Of a DNA stretch of 64,000 nt, positions 10,842-17,957 are shown one piece after another. The notes beneath the pieces were generated by a model. That model had not been told where the DNA came from. It saw nothing but the letters and a program-made list of their open reading frames with translations, and ran no database searches. The stretch spans positions 372,001 through 436,000 of the forward strand of contig JADJPA010000001.1 in NCBI GenBank assembly GCA_016713505.1, written 5' to 3'. The position numbers and the translations under genes are program-made. Each line of letters opens with the position of its first letter. Within the stretch, counting starts at the first letter, position 1. The DNA comes from Candidatus Competibacteraceae bacterium (GTDB lineage: Bacteria > Pseudomonadota > Gammaproteobacteria > Competibacterales > Competibacteraceae).

Positions 10842-13598
10842 TTAGCTGCTGGAGCCGATAGTCCAAATCACCTGTGCCACAACGGCCAGTAACGCGGCTC
10901 CGACGGTGATCGCCACAGTCGTAAAAGAGGCGGGCATACTAAACCAGCGGCGGGATTTACGCTGGCTTTCCAGCGTTTCGACCGTCGCTTGCAGCAGGAT
11001 GAGTTTTTGTTCGACCTCCTGCAATTGCTCGCCTTGAGCGGTCTTGGAGGCAATCAATTGATTTTGGAATTCGTGAAGCCGCTGGGCGACGTTGGCGGCC
11101 ATGGTCAACACTTTTTCCTGAGTGGCCCGGCTGTCGATGCGGATCGTGTCCAGCGCGGCCGACAGACCGCTCAACTGCTGGTGGTGCCGGTTGAGCTTTT
11201 CTTCCAGCGTCGCGATTTTCGAGCTCTGACCATCGTCTTCGTTTGACGGGGAAGCCTGTTTGAGTTGGTGAAGATCGTCCGTCAGTTGGGCGATTTCCTG
11301 TTCCTGAGCGGCAAATCCCTGTTCGAGGACACTCAGCCGTTGCGAGGGTTCCAGGTTGGCGACATGCTGCTGGATTGCTTGCACGTCGGCATGTAAGCCC
11401 TGAAATTGCTCGAAATTACTGGTAAAGGCTTGCGCCTGACCGGAGAGGCGATTTTCCAGCCGGCTTACGGAGTCTTGCAGCGTTGCGAAATGGTGGCGTA
11501 ATTCAGGTCCATCGCTGCTCTCGGCGCTCGCTCCGTGCCGTTGTTGGTCGAACGCTTCAAATCGGTTCTGTTGTTGTTGGATGTGTTGGATGTCTTGCTG
11601 GATCGAACCGATGCGCTCTACCGCTTCTTGTAATTCCGAACGCTGGCCATCGAACGCGGTCGCCAAGCTGTCGAACTGCTGTTGGGTGTTCTGGCGCAGC
11701 AGGTCCAGCGCGCCCGCGTGTTCCACCAGCGTTTCGTGCAAAGGCTGAAGGTCGCTTTCCAGCGTGGCGGCGGTCTGTGGCGACAGCGCGGCGAGCGCTG
11801 CGTCGATAGCGTCCAGGTGCTGCCGCTGGGCGTCCAGTTGCTGTTCCACGGAGGACTGGAGCTGTTGCAGCAATTCCGCCTGCGTGCCGATAACCTCGCT
11901 TACGGAGGGCAGATTGGTTTGACCGATTTCCTGGCGGGGGCTGAGTTGCAGGATTTCCAGCGTGGTTTCCAGTTGGCCGAGGCGGTGCTGCTGGGTTTGC
12001 AGTTGTTCGGCGATGATATCCCGCAGGTTACCTAAGTACTGGTGTTGGGTTTCCAGGGTATCCCGAACGGTGCTGACGTCGAGCCGCAGTTCCCGTTGGT
12101 CCTCGGAGGCGGCGGCGAGCGAGGCGGCTAATCCCTCGCGCAACGCTTGCTGGTCCTCACGCGTGGACGCGAGCGCGGCAATCAGTTCTTCAAGCTGTTG
12201 GTCCGTTGCCGCGATGCCCGGTTTCACGGGCTGAGTTGGAGTGGGTCCTTCCGAAATAGCCGTCAGAAAGGGCGATTCGGCCGGAGGATCGAGAAAGGGC
12301 GATTCCGCCGACGATTCCAGAAAGGGCGATTCGGCCGGGGGATCGAGAAAGGGCGACTCCGCCGACGATTCCAGAAAGGGCGATTCGGCCGGAGGATCGA
12401 GAAAGGGTGATTCCGCCGACGATTCCAGAAAGGGCGATTCGGCCGGAGGATCGAGAAAGGGTGATTCCGCCGATGCATCGAGCAATAGGGATTCCGGTGG
12501 GGCAAGCGCGCTCGAAGGTAGCTTATGAACGGACGCTGCCGGCTGGCCGGCTTTGGCGATGGCATTTTCCAGATCGCTCAAACGGGTTTGATACCCAATC
12601 AATCCCTCTCGCCAGGTCTGATCGAATTCCCGCAGCGCGTCATTTTGGGCTGCCATGTCGGATTGCAGGACATTCAAAATCTGGCGGGCGGAACTGGTAT
12701 CAGTCGATAGTTTGGTAATCAGGGTTTCCAGATACCTCAGGCGATCCTGCTGCTTTTGTAGGTCTTGCCGGGTCTGGACGTTCTCGGTCTGGGCTTGGCG
12801 CTGGTGTTCCAGCTCGGTTGTCAGGTGTGAGAAATCCTGCCGCAAGCCCTGCATGTCCTGTTTGAGCGTCGTCGAGGATTCAGCCAGTTCATCCAGTCGG
12901 GTTTGCTGGTTCTGAAGTTGCGGCGCCAGGGCTTGGCTGGCTTCGAGCATCTGGCCGAGTGAATCCTGGGTTTGGCCATGCCGTTCGACGGTGGCGCGCA
13001 AATCAGTCAGGGCTTGGGTGGTGGAACGGATGTTTTGATCGAGCTGTTCGAACTGGGATTCGAGCGCGGCCATGCGTTCCCGCGCGGCCTTCGCCTCTTG
13101 CGCGGAGCTTTGAAAACCCGAAAGCAGGCTTTCGATGTCGCGCGCGTTGCCGGCCAGTTGTTCCTCCAGGCCGGCAACGCGAGTCAGCGGCGCGCTCCGC
13201 TGCGCGAAACTCGCCTCCAATTCCTCGCGCAGGGTCGCACTTTGATTCCGTAATTCGTCGATGGCCAACGCCAGCGCTTGTCGCGCCAGCGCCTGTTCCT
13301 GACCCAAGTTGCCGGCCAGCGTGTCGATCTGGCTCAGTTGTTGGTCCAGCAGCCGGACATCGTTTTGCAGTTTGGCCAATTGCCCCATTTGCTGGTCGAG
13401 CTGACCGCCGAGCGTGGCGAGCGCCTGCTGGTCGGTTTGACGGTGCTGTTCGAGCTTGGCCATCGAGCCGGAGACGCTGCGTAACAGTTCTTGCTGCGCG
13501 CCGGTTTCCGTTTCCAACGCGCCCAATTTTCGGCGCAGGTTCTGGAAAAAATCGATGGTCCCGGTCAAGGAGGATTCGAATTCGGTCGCGTCGTTCAT
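10842..13598 (-). CDS. Tail-anchored long coiled-coil protein with SPFL repeats
   Basis: 918 residues, no recognised family. Most of the length is heptad-rich coiled coil (Gln, Leu, Glu, Ala). At about residues 373-444 lies a non-helical block of eight 9-residue repeats alternating SPFLDPPAE and SPFLESSAE. The last 30 residues form a single hydrophobic segment (VAITVGAALLAVVAQVIW) with a very short outside tail, so it looks tail-anchored with the coiled coil in the cytoplasm. There is no signal peptide. Start ATG 13598. It lies upstream of the vWA/PP2C/kinase triad on the same strand. The Ser-Pro repeats could be phospho-acceptors or short linear docking motifs; this is inference. Structural or scaffold roles are also possible. 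Confidence 0.8.
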   Translation of the reverse strand: MNDATEFESSLTGTIDFFQNLRRKLGALETETGAQQELLRSVSGSMAKLEQHRQTDQQALATLGGQLDQQMGQLAKLQNDVRLLDQQLSQIDTLAGNLGQEQALARQALALAIDELRNQSATLREELEASFAQRSAPLTRVAGLEEQLAGNARDIESLLSGFQSSAQEAKAARERMAALESQFEQLDQNIRSTTQALTDLRATVERHGQTQDSLGQMLEASQALAPQLQNQQTRLDELAESSTTLKQDMQGLRQDFSHLTTELEHQRQAQTENVQTRQDLQKQQDRLRYLETLITKLSTDTSSARQILNVLQSDMAAQNDALREFDQTWREGLIGYQTRLSDLENAIAKAGQPAASVHKLPSSALAPPESLLLDASAESPFLDPPAESPFLESSAESPFLDPPAESPFLESSAESPFLDPPAESPFLESSAESPFLDPPAESPFLTAISEGPTPTQPVKPGIAATDQQLEELIAALASTREDQQALREGLAASLAAASEDQRELRLDVSTVRDTLETQHQYLGNLRDIIAEQLQTQQHRLGQLETTLEILQLSPRQEIGQTNLPSVSEVIGTQAELLQQLQSSVEQQLDAQRQHLDAIDAALAALSPQTAATLESDLQPLHETLVEHAGALDLLRQNTQQQFDSLATAFDGQRSELQEAVERIGSIQQDIQHIQQQQNRFEAFDQQRHGASAESSDGPELRHHFATLQDSVSRLENRLSGQAQAFTSNFEQFQGLHADVQAIQQHVANLEPSQRLSVLEQGFAAQEQEIAQLTDDLHQLKQASPSNEDDGQSSKIATLEEKLNRHHQQLSGLSAALDTIRIDSRATQEKVLTMAANVAQRLHEFQNQLIASKTAQGEQLQEVEQKLILLQATVETLESQRKSRRWFSMPASFTTVAITVGAALLAVVAQVIWTIGSSS
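12265..12480 (-). repeat. Eight tandem 27-bp repeats inside the coiled-coil gene
   Basis: Eight units begin with agaaaggg (plus-strand reading) at 12265, 12292, 12319, 12346, 12373, 12400, 12427 and 12454, each 27 bp. Two unit types alternate strictly (...ttcggccggaggatcg and ...ttccgccgacgattcc), so the real period is 54 bp. They encode SPFLDPPAE / SPFLESSAE. The few differences between copies are mostly silent, consistent with recent expansion. Confidence 0.95.
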
Positions 13599-14028
13599 GG
13601 CATCACGTCGCTCGGGTTAGATCGTAAAATTTTATAGCCACATTGACCCAGCACGCCGGTGCTAAAAGCTTATCTTCTAAATTGACCGCCGGCTCATTTG
13701 CTGGGCGTTCTGGACAACTGCCGCTACGGATGAAACCTTGCAATGATAAAGTTAATAATCCTGCTCATTAGTATGAGTATGACGGATTTTAACCGTTTGC
13801 GAGGAGTCTGGCGCACTTCGAACGGATGGAAAAGCAGAAATAAATGACTTGCGCGGCGAGATGGCCAGACAAGAGCGCGCCGCGCGATTCGACAGCTACC
13901 CCGATGGAAACTATAGTGATTGCAGGGCCGCGCGCGGCGCTGGCGCGCCATGCCAGCCGCGCCATGCCATCGGCCCGCGTTCCTCCGGTTTCGCCAGCGT
14001 TTCCACAACTTGAATAAGGAAGCTGTCC
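13599..14028. other. Divergent region between coiled-coil gene and pgi
   Basis: 430 nt with no credible gene. It must contain the promoter of the coiled-coil gene (minus) and of pgi (plus). A candidate pgi promoter is listed separately. On the minus strand a TATAAA lies near 13635 without a matching -35. Nothing else recognised. Confidence 0.5.
13888..13917 (+). promoter_or_regulatory. Candidate sigma-70 promoter of pgi
   Basis: TTCGAC (13888-13893) and TATAGT (13912-13917) with an 18-bp spacer, about 110 nt upstream of the pgi ATG. The match to consensus is fair only; no operator is evident. Confidence 0.35.
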
Positions 14029-15669
14029 ATGTCCGTTCCCAGCAACCTGCCGGTCTGGCAAAAACTGAAAACCCATCATACCGCCATCGCCGACCAGCAC
14101 ATGCGCGACTTGTTCGCGGCCGATCCCGAGCGCTTCAACCGTTTTTCCCGGCGCTTTGGGGATTTGCTGATCGATTTTTCCAAGCACCGCATCACCGACG
14201 AAACGCTCGGGCTGCTGATCGAGCTGGCCCGCCAGGCCCAAGTGCCGGCTTGGGCGGAGAAAATGTTCAACGGCGAGATCATCAACCACACTGAAAAGCG
14301 CGCCGTGTTGCACGCCGCCCTGCGCAATCGCGGCAACCGGCCGATCCGGGTCAAGGACCAGGATGTGATGCCGGAGGTCAACGCGGTGCTGGAGCACATG
14401 CGCAAGTTCGCCGAGCAGATCCGGCGCGGTAAATGGCGCGGCCATACCGGCAAGCGCATCCGCGATGTGGTCAACATCGGCATCGGCGGTTCGGACCTGG
14501 GTCCGAAGATGGTCTGTCAGGCGCTGGAGCCTTATGCCGATCCGACGTTGCGGATGCATTTCGTCTCCAACGTGGACGGCGCGCACATCAGCCATGTCCT
14601 GGCCGAGTGCGATCCCGAGAGCACGCTGTTCATCGTCGCTTCCAAGACTTTCACCACCCAGGAGACCATGACCAACGCCCATACCGCCCGCGCTTGGCTG
14701 GTCAAGGAACTGAACGATGAATCGGCGGTGGCCAAGCATTTCGTGGCGGTGTCCACCAACGCCGAAGGCGTCAGCAAATTCGGTATCGACACCGCCAACA
14801 TGTTCGGTTTCTGGGACTGGGTGGGCGGACGTTATTCGCTGTGGTCGGCCATCGGTCTGCCGATCATCATTTACATCGGCATGGATCAGTTCATCGAATT
14901 GCTGGACGGCGCGCACGCGATGGACGAGCATTTCCGCACCGCGCCGCTGGAAGAAAACCTGCCGGTCATTCTGGCTCTACTGGGGGTTTGGTACATCGAC
15001 TTTTTCGGCGCCGACAGCCAAGTGACCCTGGTCTATGACGACTATTTACGTTCGCTGCCGGACTACTTGCAACAGTTGGACATGGAAAGCAACGGCAAAT
15101 CGATCGATCGCGAGGGTCAGGCGGTCAAGATCAAGACCGGTCCGATTTTGTGGGGCGGTTTGGGCAACAACGGCCAGCACGCTTTCTATCAGTTGCTGCA
15201 CCAAGGCACCCATTTGGTGCCGGCGGATTTTCTCGCCCCGGCGCAAAGCCCAAATCCCATCGGCGACCATCACCCGATCCTGCTGGCGAATTGCCTGGCG
15301 CAAGCCGAGGCGCTGATGGTCGGCAAGACCGAGGCGCAGGCGCGCGCCGAACTGGAGAAACAGGGCTTGAGCGGAGAGGCCTTGGAGAAGCTGCTGCCGT
15401 ACAAGATTTTCCCCGGCAACCGGCCCAGCACCAGTTTGTTCTACACCCGGCTGACGCCGAGGGTTTTAGGTTCGCTGCTGGCGCTGTACGAGCATAAGGT
15501 GTTCGTGCAGGGCGCGATTTGGGACATCAATTCCTTCGACCAGTGGGGCGTCGAACTGGGCAAGCAATTGGCCAACGCCATCCTGCCGGAATTGAAAGAA
15601 GGGCAACCGTCCGGTAAGCACGATGCTTCGACGCTGGGACTGATCCGGTTCTGCCGTAATTTGACCTGA
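14029..15669 (+). CDS. pgi: Glucose-6-phosphate isomerase
   Basis: 546 residues, the normal length for the long bacterial form. It interconverts glucose-6-phosphate and fructose-6-phosphate in the cytoplasm. Family signatures are present: [49 protein letters not shown] and [15 protein letters not shown]. The ATG at 14029 follows an AAGGAAG ribosome-binding site. It stands alone: upstream is a divergent gene, and downstream a convergent lipoprotein gene. Confidence 0.98.
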   Translation: MSVPSNLPVWQKLKTHHTAIADQHMRDLFAADPERFNRFSRRFGDLLIDFSKHRITDETLGLLIELARQAQVPAWAEKMFNGEIINHTEKRAVLHAALRNRGNRPIRVKDQDVMPEVNAVLEHMRKFAEQIRRGKWRGHTGKRIRDVVNIGIGGSDLGPKMVCQALEPYADPTLRMHFVSNVDGAHISHVLAECDPESTLFIVASKTFTTQETMTNAHTARAWLVKELNDESAVAKHFVAVSTNAEGVSKFGIDTANMFGFWDWVGGRYSLWSAIGLPIIIYIGMDQFIELLDGAHAMDEHFRTAPLEENLPVILALLGVWYIDFFGADSQVTLVYDDYLRSLPDYLQQLDMESNGKSIDREGQAVKIKTGPILWGGLGNNGQHAFYQLLHQGTHLVPADFLAPAQSPNPIGDHHPILLANCLAQAEALMVGKTEAQARAELEKQGLSGEALEKLLPYKIFPGNRPSTSLFYTRLTPRVLGSLLALYEHKVFVQGAIWDINSFDQWGVELGKQLANAILPELKEGQPSGKHDASTLGLIRFCRNLT

Positions 15670-15684
15670 GGTTTATAATAAAAT

Positions 15685-15717
15685 GGGGTGATGGTCAGGC
15701 TGGTCTGACGTCACCCC
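15685..15717 (-). terminator. Terminator hairpin between pgi and the entericidin-like gene
   Basis: GGGGTGA...TCACCCC outer stem with an inner GTCAG/CTGAC pairing. On the minus strand it is followed by CATTTTATTATAAACC, which is T-rich, so it best serves the minus-strand lipoprotein gene. It may also slow pgi transcription from the other side. Confidence 0.65.
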
Positions 15718-15742
15718 CTGACGGCCGAGCAAACGACCGGAT

Positions 15743-15901
15743 TTAGTATTTCTTCTCTTCCTCGGCTTTGTTTTCGATACCCTTACCGGCGGATTTGATG
15801 TCTTGCCCGGCACCCTTGACGGTGTTGCAGGCGCTCAAAGTGCCGCCCAGCAGCAACGACAAGCCGAGTAATACAGCCACGATGATGGGATTTTTCTTCA
15901 T
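15743..15901 (-). CDS. Entericidin-like small lipoprotein
   Basis: A 52-residue lipoprotein. The N-terminus has a hydrophobic signal (MKKNPIIVAVLLGLSLLLGG) ending in a lipobox, TLSAC at residues 21-25. The mature part NTVKGAGQDIKSAGKGIE matches the entericidin A/B (EcnAB) family, small envelope lipoproteins of poorly known function. The ATG at 15901 has GAGGAGATCGAGG upstream, an excellent ribosome-binding site. A terminator hairpin follows its stop. Confidence 0.88.
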   Translation of the reverse strand: MKKNPIIVAVLLGLSLLLGGTLSACNTVKGAGQDIKSAGKGIENKAEEEKKY

Positions 15902-16094
15902 GATTCCTCGATCTCCTCAAGGTTTGGAAGGTATGCTGATCGTAGCAGATGCTGGGAAAAATGTCTGCCGGCCCGATCGTGTGCCGGTAGCAGCGGTCTT
16001 GCTGCCGCAATGACGCCCGCTCTTGAGGATTGTTATACTAAACGGACGCGAACGGTTCATTTGTCCGTAATAAAACCATAATTGAGGCCATCCG

Positions 16095-16355
16095 ATGATC
16101 GGAGAAAACCACGACCTTTTTCACGAACTGCCGGAATACCAAGAGCGTATTGCCGAACTAAAGGCGGCCGATTCCCAATTTGCCAAGCTCTATGAGGAAT
16201 ATCATGCGGTCAACAACGAAGTCGAACGCATTGAGCTGCAAATCGAAACCCCTTCGGACACCTACACCGAGATTCTCAAGAAAAGGCGCTTGCACCTGAA
16301 GGATGAGATTTACACCCTCCTGCGTAAGATGAGCGGCACCGGCGCGTTGGCCTAA
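16095..16355 (+). CDS. YdcH family protein (DUF465)
   Basis: 86 residues, all helical. It has the family pattern: HDLFHELPEYQERI, a run with FAKLYEEYHAVNNEV, IE, and a C-terminal LKKRRLHLKDEIYTLLRK. Function unknown; the family is widespread in proteobacteria. ATG 16095 has GAGG eight bases upstream. Its last 4 nt overlap the end of the convergent membrane-protein gene. Confidence 0.9.
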   Translation: MIGENHDLFHELPEYQERIAELKAADSQFAKLYEEYHAVNNEVERIELQIETPSDTYTEILKKRRLHLKDEIYTLLRKMSGTGALA

Positions 16356-16750
16356 ACGCTTGGGGGTTCGGGCTGACCCGAGCGCGCCGGGCCAGACTCG
16401 TCCGAAGGGTCGGTGATAACATCGCCGGCCGGTGCCCGGCGGCCGGGCAATTTAGCGCGGCCGCGCCGGGGCGATTCGACGGCCACCGCCGGGTCCGCCA
16501 CCGCCGCTGGTGGCCGGTACGAGGGAAACCGTCCCTCGCTTGCCGGTGTGAAAGGGCCGGTGCGAGCGCGGCGCAGCCAGCCGAGCAGACGATCTTCCAG
16601 AGCATTCTGACTCGCTGGCGGCAAATCCCGGTAAATCCATCCACCCACTCCGAGCAGCAGGGCCAGACCGCCCAGAAAGGTGACCAGGGGTTGCATGAAG
16701 GCGATGGCCAGCACGGCTGATAGCGCGAATACAAGGTGCCTGATTTTCAA
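16352..16750 (-). CDS. Small membrane protein of unknown function
   Basis: 132 residues from a TTG at 16750 supported by GGAGGG seven bases upstream. Two hydrophobic segments lie near the N-terminus (FALSAVLAIAFMQPLVTFL and GGLALLLGVGGWIY), followed by a basic, Pro-rich tail of about 85 residues likely to be disordered and cytoplasmic. No family recognised. It lies 22 nt downstream of the PP2C gene on the same strand and is probably co-transcribed with it. It overlaps the 3' end of ydcH by 4 nt tail to tail. Confidence 0.6.
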   Translation of the reverse strand: MKIRHLVFALSAVLAIAFMQPLVTFLGGLALLLGVGGWIYRDLPPASQNALEDRLLGWLRRARTGPFTPASEGRFPSYRPPAAVADPAVAVESPRRGRAKLPGRRAPAGDVITDPSDESGPARSGQPEPPSV

Positions 16751-16772
16751 GGGGCGCCCTCCGGTTGCAGGT

Positions 16773-17750
16773 TCAGGGTCCGCCGGGTGGAAGCTCGATC
16801 GGCGCGGATTTGCGTAACAGCACCACCGTGCAATTGTCGTCCGGTTGGCTCCGCTGTTGCCGGATGAAGTCGGCGAGTTCGTCCAACAACCTATCGACCA
16901 GATAATCCAAGGAATGTTGCGAACTGCCCAGCAAGGACGGCCAGCGCCGGATAAAAGCTTGCGGCTTGAGAAGATGCCAGAGTCCGTCGCTGGCCAAGAG
17001 ATAAACCCAGCCCGATTCCAGCGTCAGAAGACGGCGGTCGCCCAACCCCCGTAAAAAGAGCGGCAAGTTGCCGTCGTGCAACTCGAACAATTCAGCGCCG
17101 ATCGTGTCCACCTGCAAGGTCGGTACGCCGAGGGTGCTGCCGAGAATGAACGCTTGACTGATTTGTGAGTTCGGCCGGACATGAACTTGCTGGAGCCATT
17201 GGACGTTGTCCACCAGCCCAAGCAGTGCGAGGTGGGTGGCCGGGACATGATCGACCGTCAGGCACTCGACGTGCTCTTGATTGATGGCGTAAACCCTGGA
17301 ATCGCCGACATGGAACAACAGGGCGGGTCCGTCAGCGGGAATTTCTATCAAGATCAACGTGCAGCCGGTTTCCAAGCCCGCGCTTTGAAATTCTAGATAA
17401 AGAGTCCCGTGGAGCGCGTTGAGCGCACGACAAAGCTCGTTCAAGTCAACGGTGGGCGGCACGTCGAGCAAGCCTTCGACGGCCCGTTGCGCCGCTTCCC
17501 GACCGTGGCTGTGGCCTCCCATCCCGTCCAGCACCGCAATCCGCCAATGGCCGGACGGCCAATCCGCTAACTGCACCTGCGCTTCCTGCTGTTCGCGCAG
17601 AAAACGGCCCCGCCCCTGACCGTCCACCACCAGATAATTGTCCTGATTTTCGCGCCGCCCGTGATCGGTCGGCGAGCGCAACGAACGTACGGCGACTTCC
17701 AATCGATCCTTGCGGCAGAATGCGGTGTGCTCGGGGGCAACGATATTCAC
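16773..17750 (-). CDS. PP2C-family Ser/Thr phosphatase (Stp1-like)
   Basis: 325 residues forming a single PP2C domain. Metal-site motifs are complete: DHGRRENQDNY near the N-terminus, VLDGMGGHSHG, LFHVGDSRVYAI, LLASDGLWHLL and PDDNCTVVLL at the C-terminus. It likely dephosphorylates Ser/Thr targets of Hanks-type kinases. The start given is GTG 17750; an in-frame TTG sixteen codons later has a better-looking AAGGA site. It is divergent, with 207 nt between, from the pseudokinase and kinase genes, which suggests one signalling unit. It differs from the phosphatase in the vWA triad and is not a duplicate of it. Confidence 0.9.
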   Translation of the reverse strand: MNIVAPEHTAFCRKDRLEVAVRSLRSPTDHGRRENQDNYLVVDGQGRGRFLREQQEAQVQLADWPSGHWRIAVLDGMGGHSHGREAAQRAVEGLLDVPPTVDLNELCRALNALHGTLYLEFQSAGLETGCTLILIEIPADGPALLFHVGDSRVYAINQEHVECLTVDHVPATHLALLGLVDNVQWLQQVHVRPNSQISQAFILGSTLGVPTLQVDTIGAELFELHDGNLPLFLRGLGDRRLLTLESGWVYLLASDGLWHLLKPQAFIRRWPSLLGSSQHSLDYLVDRLLDELADFIRQQRSQPDDNCTVVLLRKSAPIELPPGGP

Positions 17751-17957
17751 GGGGCGATGACGGGTGTTGTGTATCGGAAAAGATCATTATGTAGCGCCCG
17801 CTGCCATAGCGCAATCCAGCTAAAAAACCCAACCTTTAGAGCCTGCTGAAAAAACGGTGCGCCAAGCCGGTTGTTCCTTCTGCTAGACTAACGATCATGT
17901 GGGTTATAGTGACTAGTGCAACGTATTTTTTAGAATATTTTGGTAAATCCTTGGCGT

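Noticed and set aside
12265..12480. CRISPR array
   Set aside because: Units are contiguous without unique spacers and are in frame with a protein; it is a coding tandem repeat.
12241..12528. Repeat-rich frames on the plus strand (DSAGGSRKG-type repeats)
   Set aside because: They are mirror readings of the 27-bp repeat array; the minus-strand coiled-coil frame is continuous and explains them.
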